Source: Elusimicrobiota bacterium
GTDB lineage: Bacteria > Elusimicrobiota > Elusimicrobia > Elusimicrobiales > Elusimicrobiaceae
Assembly (NCBI GenBank): GCA_023393825.1
Contig: JAEXBW010000124.1
Location: 1 to 27,162, forward strand
Direction of reading: 5' to 3'
Length of the DNA stretch: 27,162 nucleotides
This document shows positions 14,390-22,632 of the stretch, in pieces. The position numbers and the translations under genes were made by a program. How positions within the stretch are numbered: the stretch's first letter is position 1; every line of letters starts with the position of its first letter. The notes under the pieces are model-generated. The model did not search any database. It was not told where the DNA came from and saw only the letters and a program-made list of their open reading frames with translations.

Positions 14390-15621
14390 TAGATATCTTA
14401 ACCATTATAAAAATAGCAGTTAAAGCCATTTGGGTAAACAAAATGCGCTCCGTGCTTACAAGCTTGGGCATTATCATCGGCGTGGCGGCGGTTATAGTTA
14501 TGCTTGCCATAGGAGAGGGCGCGCAAAAAAAAGTGTCGGACCAAATGTCCAGCATGGGCAGTAATTTGCTTATGATACGCTCGGGCTCGGTAACATCGGG
14601 CGGGGCAAGGACTGGGCAGGGCGGGCAGCCCACCTTAACTCTTAGCGACGCTTACGCGATAGAAAAAAATATAACAAGCGTAGCGCAGGTGGCCCCCAGC
14701 GTTAACGTAAACGGGCAGGTGGTTTACGGCAATCAAAACTGGGCAACGCAGGTAACAGGCAGCACTCCCTCTTTGTTTTATATAAGGTCTTGGGACGTAA
14801 GCAGCGGCACTTTATTTAGCGCGGAAGATGTACGCACTGGCGCAAGCGTTGCAATTTTGGGCCAAACCGTGGTGGAAAATTTATTTGGCGTAAGCGACCC
14901 CGTCGGCAGGACGGTAAGGATAAACAATGTTCCCTTCCGCGTAACGGGCGTGCTTAAGGAAATGGGGCAGTCCTCCTTTGGGCAGGACCAAGATGACACG
15001 GTGCTTGTCCCCGTAACAACGGCTATGAAGAGGCTTTCAGGCTCCCAATTCCCGGGGACGGTAAGGAGCATTTTGGCGCAGGCAACATCCACCGACGCGC
15101 TTACAAAAGCGGAAGAAGATATAACAATACTTTTGCGCCAGCGTCATAATATAACGGGTAAAAAGCAGGACGATTTTATAGTGCGCAACCTTACGCAGAT
15201 GATGCAAAGCGCGATGGAAACAACCAAAACTTTTACAATGCTTTTGGCGGCGATAACTTCAATTTCTCTGCTCGTGGGCGGCATAGGTATTATGAACATA
15301 ATGCTGGTTTCAGTAACGGAGCGCACAAGAGAGATAGGCATACGCATGGCGATAGGCGCAAAATCTTTGGATATACGGTTGCAATTTTTGGTGGAGGCTT
15401 TAATGCTTTCTCTATCGGGCGGAGTGCTGGGCATAATAACGGGGTTTGCTATATGCCTTGGCATAAAACACTTTGCGCCAGACTCCGTGCCTTTGGCTTT
15501 TACTCTGTGGCCAATGGTAATATCTTTTGTGTTTTCGGGTATGGTGGGAATATTCTTTGGTTTTTATCCCGCGTACAAAGCCTCTATGCTTAACCCGATA
15601 GACGCTTTAAGATTTGAGTAA
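14386..15621 (+). CDS. MacB-type ABC transporter permease (FtsX-like)
   Basis: 411 residues. The first membrane segment, in VNKMRSVLTSLGIIIGVAAVIVMLAIGEGAQKKV (about 18-51), is the standard MacB_PCD start. A large periplasmic domain covers about 55-275, and three further segments follow after KTFTMLLAAITSISLLVGGIGIMNIMLVSVTERTREIGIRMAIG. The end, FYPAYKASMLNPIDALRFE, is a hallmark of the family. Together with the ATPase, adaptor and TolC-like channel it forms a tripartite mechanotransmission-type exporter that moves substrates (peptides, antibiotics or lipids in relatives) from the periplasm out of the cell. The substrate here cannot be deduced. Confidence 0.93.
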   Translation: MIDILTIIKIAVKAIWVNKMRSVLTSLGIIIGVAAVIVMLAIGEGAQKKVSDQMSSMGSNLLMIRSGSVTSGGARTGQGGQPTLTLSDAYAIEKNITSVAQVAPSVNVNGQVVYGNQNWATQVTGSTPSLFYIRSWDVSSGTLFSAEDVRTGASVAILGQTVVENLFGVSDPVGRTVRINNVPFRVTGVLKEMGQSSFGQDQDDTVLVPVTTAMKRLSGSQFPGTVRSILAQATSTDALTKAEEDITILLRQRHNITGKKQDDFIVRNLTQMMQSAMETTKTFTMLLAAITSISLLVGGIGIMNIMLVSVTERTREIGIRMAIGAKSLDIRLQFLVEALMLSLSGGVLGIITGFAICLGIKHFAPDSVPLAFTLWPMVISFVFSGMVGIFFGFYPAYKASMLNPIDALRFE

Positions 15622-15652
15622 AATTTACTTATAAGCACAAAAAAATAAACGT

Positions 15653-15691
15653 AAAAAAACTCCCGCTTTAAAACAACAGGCGGGAGTTTTT
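15653..15691. terminator. Bidirectional terminator between the efflux operon and htpX
   Basis: AAACTCCCGC and GCGGGAGTTT arms (about 15657-15666 and 15680-15689) are flanked by an A-run on the left and a T-run on the right, so the hairpin can stop transcription from both sides. It separates two convergent transcripts. Confidence 0.85.
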
Positions 15692-15705
15692 GTTTACCGT
15701 AAAAA

Positions 15706-16689
15706 CTATCTTATTTCAACGGGGCGGTAGCTGCCGTCCATTTGCATTAAAGCTTCTATCCTTTGCTTTATCGGCGGGTGCGTTTCAAACATACCGCCAA
15801 GCGCGGCCGCAAAGCCTTCCCCCGCGGCGGCATTGGCAATGCACGCGGAAGACATTAAAGGCATACTGTCCAAGGCTTCCACGCGGCTGTCTTCGCTTAT
15901 TTTAGCAAGGGCGGAGGCAAGGCCTGCTGGGTTTCTTGTTATCAAAGCGGCAGTAGCGTCTGCCTGATATTCGCGCCTTCTGGAAAGCGCGTACATTATA
16001 AGCGGAGCAAGCAACACGCCGTAAATAATCAGCGCTAAGCCCAATAATGCAAAAACCAAACCGATAGCGCCGCTGTTTTTACCGCCGCCGCGGCGGCCCG
16101 AAGCGCCTATGCGCAACAACACCTGCCCTATAAAAGTAAGCACGCCGATACCCGTTATAACAACCATCATAAGGCGCACATCTCTGTTGCCTATGTGGGA
16201 CATTTCGTGCGCGACAACGCCTTCTAATTCCGACTTATTAAGCCTTTTTATTATCCCCGTGGTAAGCGCTACGGCGGAGTTTTGCGGGTCCCTGCCTGTA
16301 GCAAAAGCATTGGCGGATTCGTCTTCTATCACAAATACTTTTGGCATTGGCAGCCCGGCCGCCATTGCCGTATTTTCCACAAGGCTGTAAATTTCGGGAT
16401 TATCTTCTTTAGATATTTCTATTGCGCCCGACGCGGAAAGCATCATACTATCGCCGCTGTAATAGCTTACAAACATCCAAATTACCGCAGCAAGCGCGAC
16501 AAAGGGCAGATAGGTTGCGGCAAGCTGAGCCGTTAAAGAAGAAACGCTTGTATGGATGTCGGGATTGTACATAAAATCCGCCGCCACCCACAGCGTGATA
16601 TATAAAATAACAAGCAACAGCAAAGGAAACAATGCCATTATGACAAAAGTTTTCTTGCCGTTGCTTGATATATGCTCGTAAATATTCAT
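15706..16689 (-). CDS. htpX: HtpX-family zinc metalloprotease (M48)
   Basis: A 327-residue membrane-bound peptidase, likely involved in quality control of membrane proteins. Two membrane segments lie near residues 14-36 and 56-76, and another pair lies near 171-192 and 206-232. The zinc site is HEMSH (His161, Glu162, His165), with the third ligand expected at the Glu of RRREYQADATAA. The tail FETHPPIKQRIEALMQMDG is characteristic of HtpX-like proteins. It begins 6 bases after lemA, and LemA-HtpX pairs are common in bacteria, so the two likely work together. Confidence 0.93.
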   Translation of the reverse strand: MNIYEHISSNGKKTFVIMALFPLLLLVILYITLWVAADFMYNPDIHTSVSSLTAQLAATYLPFVALAAVIWMFVSYYSGDSMMLSASGAIEISKEDNPEIYSLVENTAMAAGLPMPKVFVIEDESANAFATGRDPQNSAVALTTGIIKRLNKSELEGVVAHEMSHIGNRDVRLMMVVITGIGVLTFIGQVLLRIGASGRRGGGKNSGAIGLVFALLGLALIIYGVLLAPLIMYALSRRREYQADATAALITRNPAGLASALAKISEDSRVEALDSMPLMSSACIANAAAGEGFAAALGGMFETHPPIKQRIEALMQMDGSYRPVEIR

Positions 16690-16695
16690 AAAACC

Positions 16696-17259
16696 CTAGA
16701 ACTTTACAGCTACGGGTTGCTTTGCAGCCTGCTCTGATTCGTCAAGTTCAAAGAATTCCTTTTTCTCAAAAGAGAAATAACCCGCAATAATATTGCTGGG
16801 GAATATTTCTATCTTGGTATTTAAAGCCAAAACATTGGAGTTATAAAATCTCCTCGCAGCTTTAATTTTATCTTCAGTATCGGTAAGTTCAAACTGAAGC
16901 TTTAAAAAGTTTTCGTTGGCTTTAAGTTCGGGATAATTTTCCGTAACGGCAAAAAGGCTTTTAAGCGTGCCGCTTAATATATTTTCCGCCTGAGCCTGCT
17001 CTTGTGGCGTGCCGTGCTGCGCCATTGCCATATTGCGGGCCTGTATTACTTTTTCAAAGGTGCCGCTTTCGTGTTTGGCATAGCCTTTAACGGTTTCTAC
17101 CAAATTGGGAATAAGGTCATACCTGCGCTTCATCTGCACTTCAATATCGCTCCATGCTTCCTGCACGCGGTTCTTAAGTACGATAAGCCCGTTGTATACC
17201 CCAACGACATATAATGCCGTCAATACTACAACTGCAAGCACAACAACTATTATTGCCAT
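16696..17259 (-). CDS. lemA: LemA-family membrane protein
   Basis: 187 residues with an N-terminal membrane anchor (about 2-22, IIVVVLAVVVLTALYVVGVYN) and an all-helical domain. The conserved LemA stretches are VQEAWSDIEVQMKRRYDLIPNLVETVKGYAKHE (about 33-65), ELKANENFLKLQFELTDTEDKIKAARRFYNSNVLALN (about 111-147) and FPSNIIAGYFSFEKKEFFE near the end. The role of LemA is still poorly defined. Most of the protein should face away from the cytoplasm, N-terminus in the membrane. AAGGAG precedes the ATG, and a good promoter lies at 17294-17321. Confidence 0.94.
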   Translation of the reverse strand: MAIIVVVLAVVVLTALYVVGVYNGLIVLKNRVQEAWSDIEVQMKRRYDLIPNLVETVKGYAKHESGTFEKVIQARNMAMAQHGTPQEQAQAENILSGTLKSLFAVTENYPELKANENFLKLQFELTDTEDKIKAARRFYNSNVLALNTKIEIFPSNIIAGYFSFEKKEFFELDESEQAAKQPVAVKF

Positions 17260-17293
17260 TATTTTCTTCTCCTTTACTGCATCAGTGATACAA

Positions 17294-17321
17294 ATTCTAA
17301 CAAATATTTAACAAAATTCAA
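17294..17321 (-). promoter_or_regulatory. Promoter of lemA-htpX
   Basis: On the minus strand TTGAAT (17321-17316) and TAGAAT (17299-17294) are separated by 16 bp, giving a start site about 28 bases before the lemA ATG with a normal AAGGAG in the leader. Confidence 0.65.
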
Positions 17322-17357
17322 GGGGTTATTTCTATCTTTTTTTATAACAGGCAAAAA

Positions 17358-18854
17358 TCAACTTTTGTAAACGGAATAATGGTCTATGCCAAGTCTGCCG
17401 TAAGCCTCTTTAAGTTCCTCTTCCTTACCCGCCACAATAAGCAGTTTGTCCCCCGCTTTAAGCTCTGTCTTTGCATTGGGGATAAAAAACTTTTTATCCC
17501 GCTTTATCATCATAACCATAGTGTCTTCGGGCATCGGTATATCGCAAAGGCATCTGCCGTTGCCAAGCAAGCCTTCCGATACCAAAAGTTCGGAGGTTAC
17601 GGCAACGTCTTCTGGCATTTCTACGGCAAAATCTTTATGCTCGCCAGTATCTGAAACCAACCCTAAAAGCTTGGCCGCGTAAGGCACGCTTGAACCCTGC
17701 ACAATAAGGGATACTATGGTGATAAAAAATACTATATTAAAAATTTCATTTGCGCCCGGTACGCCCGCCACATAAGGATATGTGGCAAATATTATAGGCA
17801 CCGCGCCGCGCAGCCCTACCCACGATACAAACCACCTGCCTTTAAGTGATGTCTTTTTAAACGGCAGCATACACAAAAATACGCTTAAGGGACGGGCGGC
17901 AATAATCATAAATACGCCTATTATAAGCGCAACCATTGCTACGCCCATAAGTTCTTTGGGGTTTACCAAAAGCCCCAGCGTAAGGAACATTATTATCTGG
18001 AACAACCACGCAAGCCCGTCAAAAAATATTACCACGCTCTTTTTGTACATCATTTTATGATTGCCAACCACAAGGCCAGCCACATAGACGGCAAGATAAC
18101 CGTTTCCGTTTAAAAGGTCGGTAAAAGAAAAGATGAAAAAAGTAAAAGCCAAAAGTAAAATGGAGTAGAGAGATGAGTAATCTAAATTTATATTATTAAT
18201 TACAAATACCACCAGCCTGCCCATAAAATAACCTATAACCAAACCCAGCACAAGCTGTAAAACAAAAGTCCAAAGCATAACGCCGACGCTTACCCCGCTT
18301 AAGGTTATAATCTCTATAAAAAATATGGTAAGCATATAGGCCATAGGGTCATTACTGCCGCTTTCAAACTCTAAAAGCGGGCGCATATTTTGCGTTAAGT
18401 TAAGATTTTTGGCCCTTAAGATGGAAAATACGGAAGCCGAATCGGTAGAAGACATAACAGCCGCCAGCAAAAAGCAACCCGCCAAAGATAAGCTGATAGC
18501 GTGCGGGAACAACAACTCCATACCATAAACAAAAGCGCCTGTTATTATGGTGGTAAGCAAAACGCCCAAAGTAGAAAGAGTAATACCCTCAAACATAACG
18601 GGGCGGACTTCTTCTATCTTAGTATCCATACCGCCCGAAAACAGTATAACGCTTAATGCCGTCATACCTATAAACTGGGCCTGTTTAAAGCTGGAAAACT
18701 GCACGCCTATCCCGTCGCTGCCAAAGAGCATACCGACAGCCAAAAAAAGCAGCAATGAAGGCACGCCGAAGCGATACCCCGTCTTACCCGCCACAATGCT
18801 GACGAATAAAAGGATAGAACCTATAAGTAAAAAGTTTTCTGCGGTGAAAACCAT
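17358..18854 (-). CDS. NhaP2/CvrA-type K+(Na+)/H+ antiporter with C-terminal TrkA_C domain
   Basis: A 498-residue CPA1-type antiporter. About 12-13 membrane helices fill residues 1-395. Family landmarks are FGVPSLLLFLAVGMLFG, FSGGMDT, SSTDSASVFSIL near 137-148, LEFESGSNDPMAYMLT with the ion-site Asp of the N-D pair, and FVSWVGLRGAVPIIFATYP. The soluble C-terminal part (about 410-498) fits a TrkA_C/RCK-C domain (DIPMPEDTMVMMIKRDKKFFIPNAKTELKAGDKLLIVAG), which usually binds a nucleotide or ion and gates transport. A perfect AAGGAGG (minus strand, 18865-18859) overlaps the stop codon of the upstream ltaS-like gene, so the two are translationally coupled. Confidence 0.92.
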   Translation of the reverse strand: MVFTAENFLLIGSILLFVSIVAGKTGYRFGVPSLLLFLAVGMLFGSDGIGVQFSSFKQAQFIGMTALSVILFSGGMDTKIEEVRPVMFEGITLSTLGVLLTTIITGAFVYGMELLFPHAISLSLAGCFLLAAVMSSTDSASVFSILRAKNLNLTQNMRPLLEFESGSNDPMAYMLTIFFIEIITLSGVSVGVMLWTFVLQLVLGLVIGYFMGRLVVFVINNINLDYSSLYSILLLAFTFFIFSFTDLLNGNGYLAVYVAGLVVGNHKMMYKKSVVIFFDGLAWLFQIIMFLTLGLLVNPKELMGVAMVALIIGVFMIIAARPLSVFLCMLPFKKTSLKGRWFVSWVGLRGAVPIIFATYPYVAGVPGANEIFNIVFFITIVSLIVQGSSVPYAAKLLGLVSDTGEHKDFAVEMPEDVAVTSELLVSEGLLGNGRCLCDIPMPEDTMVMMIKRDKKFFIPNAKTELKAGDKLLIVAGKEEELKEAYGRLGIDHYSVYKS

Positions 18855-18863
18855 TCTACCTCC

Positions 18864-20819
18864 TTATTTATGATGGAATGTTATATAGCGTGAAGCTTCG
18901 TAAAGTCCCTGTGCCAGCTTTTTCATTTTTTCGCACTTTTCCGGATATTGCGGGCAATAGTCCTTTGAACTGTCATTGCTCTTGTACTTAAACATACCCT
19001 TTTTGTTTGGCCAGAGGGTATAATAAAAATCGTCTTCTATATACCCAATTCTTAAAGGCGCGCCCGAACCTGCCAAAATAAACGCGCCGCGGGTAATATC
19101 GTCGTCAAATAAATTCCTGCCCAATGCGGTTTGGCGGTGGGCAATGCCTAAAAGACCTGCCATAGTGGCCGTAAGATCTACCTGACTTGCGGGACGCTCA
19201 TCAATGCCGACGGGAACATCGGGGCCTACGACAACAAGCGGAATATTGTTGGTTGTAAGTTCCAAATCAACAATGGCTTTAGGCGCATTTTTGGATTCAT
19301 GCACGGTTAAACCGTGGTCGCCATAGATAAAGAAAACGGTATCTTTAAAAAACGGTTCCTGCTCCGCCAGTTTAAAAAACTGTCCCATAGCATAGTCTTG
19401 AAAGCGCATAGAATTATATTCTTCATTCCCGCTAAAGCCGTACTGTTTAAGCAAAGCTTCGTCTTTATTATCAAGTTTAAAATCGCCTTTGTCTTCAGGG
19501 ATAGTATAAGGACGGTGGAAGCCCGCCGTCTGCAAAACGGCAAAGAAAGGCTCTTTTGTCTGCCCCAGTTCTTTTGCGGCGTAGCGGAACATATCCAAGT
19601 CCGAAAGACCCCAAACGTCATTGCGGGCAACATCTTTATATGTGCCTTCTTCAAAAATATTTATGTCTTTTATATTGTATTGTAAAAGACCTCTTATATT
19701 GCCCCAGCTTGTGCTGCCGCCGATAAAATAAAACTTTTTATAATCCTGCAAATCGTCAATAAGAGTATGCTGTTTTACGATAAGCGGATTGCGGGAGGAG
19801 GTTTTTACAGTAGAGGTATCCGGCAGCCCCGTAATGGTTGCAAAAACGCCTTTTGCCGTGCCTGCCGCGGGCGAAAAACAACGCGTGAACAATCTTCCCC
19901 TTTCGGAAAAAGCCTTAAGATACGGCGTTGTGTCTAAATCGGGATTATTAAACGAAGTCTTATCGTAAGAAAGTGATTCCGTAAGGATAAAAACCACATT
20001 ATATTTTTTTACGCCTTTGGGGGACTGCGGTATGCGCCTTTCAAAATTAAGAGTTTTTGCGTCTTTTGTATTTACGCCCAAAAAGTCGGCTGTTTCGTCA
20101 TAAAACTCTCTTGTTTTATTTTCGTCAAAGGTTACGCCCTTTTGCGCAAATCTGTAGGTATCCGCCAAGTTCTGCAAAGGGTTTAAAGCCAGGGCGGAAA
20201 TAAAGTTATTATTTGTAAAGTAAGCGTCGCTCCACCTTAAAGGATACTGCGAAAACTTGCCGTGTATAAAAGCCGCGGCTATAAGGAAAGCGGGCAGAAC
20301 ATACCAATAATCTTTTTTGCGCCCTTCCGTCCCGTATGCCGCAAAAATAACGCGGCGCGCAAAGATAAAATAAAGCGCCATAATAAGCAAAAGCGCAACG
20401 GAACCCATAACAACGGGGTAGCTTTGCCACACCATCTCGGCAGAGGTGGTTGTGTTGGCGGCAAGTTCAAAAACATAGGCATTAAGCCTTTCCGTAAGAT
20501 AGGAATAATAGCCGAAGTCAACAAAATAAATAAGCGTAATTGCGCCGAAAGCAAGGGAATAAATAAAAGCGGTTATTTTCTTTGCAAGGGAAGAAATATT
20601 AAATAAAAACACTATGCCAAGCGGCAACGCCAAGATAAAAGCTATTCTTAAATCAAACCTTAAACCCGTTATAAAAGCACGTGCAAGCTGCGCGGCGGGA
20701 AGGTTATCCGTACGGTTAATAAAAAAGAAAATAAATCTGGCAAGCGTAAACAGGGCTGCGTTTGCGAAGGCAAAAAGCAAAAAGGCTTTAAATCTGCTGG
20801 ATATTTTTATGTTTTTCAT
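18864..20819 (-). CDS. LtaS/OpgB-like sulfatase-fold phosphoglycerol or phosphoethanolamine transferase
   Basis: 651 residues. Five membrane helices lie in the first ~185 residues, then an extracytoplasmic alkaline-phosphatase/sulfatase domain. VVFILTESLS supplies the metal-binding Glu; SPAAGTAKGVFATITGLP contains the expected Thr nucleophile; FHRPY, YGDHG and a C-terminal lipid-facing region follow. This is the architecture of lipoteichoic acid synthase LtaS. In an organism with an outer membrane the likelier job is adding phosphoglycerol or phosphoethanolamine to a glycan or lipid, as OpgB-type enzymes do, but the acceptor is unknown. No Shine-Dalgarno precedes the ATG; TAAAAT lies 6 nt upstream. 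It is followed by the coupled antiporter gene. Confidence 0.85.
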   Translation of the reverse strand: MKNIKISSRFKAFLLFAFANAALFTLARFIFFFINRTDNLPAAQLARAFITGLRFDLRIAFILALPLGIVFLFNISSLAKKITAFIYSLAFGAITLIYFVDFGYYSYLTERLNAYVFELAANTTTSAEMVWQSYPVVMGSVALLLIMALYFIFARRVIFAAYGTEGRKKDYWYVLPAFLIAAAFIHGKFSQYPLRWSDAYFTNNNFISALALNPLQNLADTYRFAQKGVTFDENKTREFYDETADFLGVNTKDAKTLNFERRIPQSPKGVKKYNVVFILTESLSYDKTSFNNPDLDTTPYLKAFSERGRLFTRCFSPAAGTAKGVFATITGLPDTSTVKTSSRNPLIVKQHTLIDDLQDYKKFYFIGGSTSWGNIRGLLQYNIKDINIFEEGTYKDVARNDVWGLSDLDMFRYAAKELGQTKEPFFAVLQTAGFHRPYTIPEDKGDFKLDNKDEALLKQYGFSGNEEYNSMRFQDYAMGQFFKLAEQEPFFKDTVFFIYGDHGLTVHESKNAPKAIVDLELTTNNIPLVVVGPDVPVGIDERPASQVDLTATMAGLLGIAHRQTALGRNLFDDDITRGAFILAGSGAPLRIGYIEDDFYYTLWPNKKGMFKYKSNDSSKDYCPQYPEKCEKMKKLAQGLYEASRYITFHHK

Positions 20820-20825
20820 AGTAAT

Positions 20826-20831
20826 ATTTTA
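20826..20831 (-). promoter_or_regulatory. -10 box of the ltaS-like gene, probably leaderless
   Basis: On the minus strand TAAAAT (20831-20826) is followed by ATTACT and then the ATG at 20819. The 6-nt spacing equals that of three other genes in the window that lack ribosome-binding sites. The -35 region is not clear. Confidence 0.4.
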
Positions 20832-20870
20832 TCAATTTATGGCGATAATAAAAATAAAATTTTTTGACCA

Positions 20871-20906
20871 AAAAAACAAAACCCCCGCCGTTTAAGACGA
20901 GGGTTT
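20871..20906 (-). terminator. Intrinsic terminator of hcp
   Basis: On the minus strand AAACCC...GGGTTT arms, with extra G/C pairing inside (CGTC/GGCG), are followed by TTTTGTTTTTT. It begins about 22 bases after the hcp stop codon. Confidence 0.7.
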
Positions 20907-20928
20907 AATTTTTTAAGCTTTTTAAAAG

Positions 20929-22497
20929 CTAGCCGAGTATGGCTTTAAGGTCAGCCTCGGGCGTTGATATTGGGCGCAGGCCGTAGTTATCAACCAATAC
21001 TTTAAGAATATTGGGGGATACAAACGCAGGCAATGTAGGCCCTATGTAAATGTTCTTTACACCCAAGAACAGCAACGTAAGCAATATGCAAACGGCCTTT
21101 TGCTCGTACCAGGAAAGTACTAAAGTTAAGGGCAATTCGTTTACGCCAACTTTAAACACTTTACTTAAGGCAAGGGCAACTTCTATGGCGCCGTAAGCGT
21201 CGTTGCACTGGCCCATATCCAAAAGTCTGGGTAAGGGGCCGATATTGCCCAGTTTCAAGTCGTTAAACCTAAACTTTCCGCAGGCTAATGTTAAGATAAC
21301 CGTATCTTTAGGCGTTTGTTTTACAAACTCGGTGTAATAGTTGCGGCCCGGTTTTGCGCCGTCGCATCCGCCGACTAAGAAGAAGTGCTTTATAGCGCCG
21401 CTCTTAACCGCGTCCACCACCACACCCGCCTGGCTTAAAACCGTCTTCCAGCTAAAGCCCGTGGTAACTGTATTGCCGCCGTTTATACCTTTGCCTTCAA
21501 ACGGGGCGGGATAGCCGCCAAGTTCCAAAGCTTTTTTGATTACGGGCGTAAAATCTTTATCTTCGCCGATATGCACAAGGCCGTCAAAGCCTACCACTTC
21601 CGTGGTAAATACTCTATCCTTATAGCTGTCTTTAGGCGGCATAAGGCAGTTGGTGGTAAACAAAAACGCACCGGGGACATCGGCAAATTCCTTCTGCTGA
21701 TTCTGCCAAGCCGTACCAAAGTGGCCCTTTAAATGGGAATAGGCTTTAAGTTTTGGGTATCCGTGCGCGGGCAACATTTCGCCATGGGTATAAATGCTGA
21801 TGCCTTTGCCTTCGGTTTGTTTTAAAAGCTTTTCAAGGTCTTTTAAATCGTGTCCGCTTACAACTATAAACGGGCCTTTTTCAACCGTCATAGATACTTC
21901 AACGGGAACAGGCACGCCGAAGGTTTCGGTATTGGCTTTATCCAAAAGGGCCATACAGTCAAAGTTTACTCTGCCCGTTTCCAATACTATATTTAAAAGT
22001 TCGCCCTGCGGCGTAGGCTTGCCTATTGCGCGCAAAGCTTTAAAGAAGAATTTATTGACCTCTTTATCGTGATACCCCGCCACCGCGGCGTGGTAGGCAT
22101 AAGCAGCCATACCTTTAATACCAAACAGTATTAAAGACTTTAAGCTGCGGATATCTTCATTTTCGTGCCAAACGCTTTGCATATCATAAGGTTTCGGCAG
22201 AACATTGCCCGTTAACTTGGTTACGGCAACGGCTGTTTTATCAACCTGCGCGTTAATAACTTTATCGCTGAAGTTAACATTGGTTATGGTCATAAACAAA
22301 CCTTCCAAAGCCAATGTGTGCAGGTAGGCGTCTTCTTCCTGCGCGGGTTTACCCTCCAAGGCTAAAGCCAGCGTTACCAGCATACCCGTTATATTATCTT
22401 GATAATCAGCGGTTTGCGCTTGTTTGCCGCATACCCCTTGTATGGTACAGCCAGTGCCTTTTGCGGTTTGTTCGCATTGGAAACAAAACATAGACAT
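20929..22497 (-). CDS. hcp: Hybrid cluster protein (hydroxylamine reductase / NO-detoxifying)
   Basis: 522-residue Hcp, a cytoplasmic iron-sulfur protein that reduces nitric oxide or hydroxylamine under nitrosative stress. The N-terminal cluster motif is CX2CX8CX5C (Cys5, 8, 17, 23), as in class I enzymes of anaerobes. All expected hybrid-cluster ligand motifs are present in order: His in VSGHDL, Glu in HGEMLP, Cys in TTNC, GGCDG, LACGKF and GQCND, and Glu in SWYEQK. AAGGAG (minus strand, 22511-22506) supports the ATG at 22497. It is divergent from a Crp/Fnr regulator, and the promoter region carries a palindrome at -41.5. No hcr reductase gene is adjacent. Confidence 0.96.
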   Translation of the reverse strand: MSMFCFQCEQTAKGTGCTIQGVCGKQAQTADYQDNITGMLVTLALALEGKPAQEEDAYLHTLALEGLFMTITNVNFSDKVINAQVDKTAVAVTKLTGNVLPKPYDMQSVWHENEDIRSLKSLILFGIKGMAAYAYHAAVAGYHDKEVNKFFFKALRAIGKPTPQGELLNIVLETGRVNFDCMALLDKANTETFGVPVPVEVSMTVEKGPFIVVSGHDLKDLEKLLKQTEGKGISIYTHGEMLPAHGYPKLKAYSHLKGHFGTAWQNQQKEFADVPGAFLFTTNCLMPPKDSYKDRVFTTEVVGFDGLVHIGEDKDFTPVIKKALELGGYPAPFEGKGINGGNTVTTGFSWKTVLSQAGVVVDAVKSGAIKHFFLVGGCDGAKPGRNYYTEFVKQTPKDTVILTLACGKFRFNDLKLGNIGPLPRLLDMGQCNDAYGAIEVALALSKVFKVGVNELPLTLVLSWYEQKAVCILLTLLFLGVKNIYIGPTLPAFVSPNILKVLVDNYGLRPISTPEADLKAILG

Positions 22498-22521
22498 ATT
22501 TTTTTCTCCTTATTTTATATC

Positions 22522-22539
22522 AAAGGGTTTTGGCCCTTT
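22522..22539 (-). other. Small hairpin in the hcp leader
   Basis: AAAGGG and CCCTTT arms with a 6-nt loop lie in the inferred hcp 5' leader, about 11 bases upstream of the ribosome-binding site. It may stabilise the mRNA; no T-run follows directly. Confidence 0.35.
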
Positions 22540-22542
22540 CGT

Positions 22543-22558
22543 GTTTTTAACTGCAACA
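22543..22558. promoter_or_regulatory. Second, degenerate copy of the hcp palindrome
   Basis: GTTTTTAACTGCAACA matches the perfect palindrome TGTTGCAACTGCAACA at 12 of 16 positions, with its right part AACTGCAACA identical. It lies in the inferred hcp leader (around +20 to +35) and may be a low-affinity second site. Confidence 0.35.
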
Positions 22559-22568
22559 TAAACTGCGT

Positions 22569-22597
22569 TTGAATAACTGAAAAAATTATAGTACAGT
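22569..22597 (+). promoter_or_regulatory. Candidate promoter of the Crp/Fnr regulator gene
   Basis: TTGAAT (22569-22574) and TACAGT (22592-22597) are separated by 17 bp. The start site would be near 22604, which puts the palindrome 22612-22627 just downstream, where bound protein could repress its own gene. Confidence 0.4.
22585..22590 (-). promoter_or_regulatory. -10 box of hcp
   Basis: On the minus strand TATAAT (22590-22585), preceded by TAC, is a consensus -10. The expected start is near 22578. No good -35 hexamer is present at 16-18 bp, which is normal for a promoter that depends on an activator bound at -41.5. Confidence 0.55.
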
Positions 22598-22611
22598 ATT
22601 TTAAAGGTGTA

Positions 22612-22627
22612 TGTTGCAACTGCAACA
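22612..22627. promoter_or_regulatory. Perfect 16-bp palindrome, candidate operator for the divergent Crp/Fnr regulator
   Basis: TGTTGCA and TGCAACA arms flank AC. The centre (22619/22620) is at -41.5 from the hcp start site inferred from the TATAAT at 22590-22585, the classic position of a class II Crp/Fnr activator. It lies 5 bases before the regulator's ATG. Confidence 0.6.
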
Positions 22628-22632
22628 GGCTT

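Noticed and set aside
18864..20819. True lipoteichoic acid synthase and hence a Gram-positive cell
   Set aside because: The window also encodes a TolC-type channel and an outer-membrane barrel, so an OpgB-like role is more likely.
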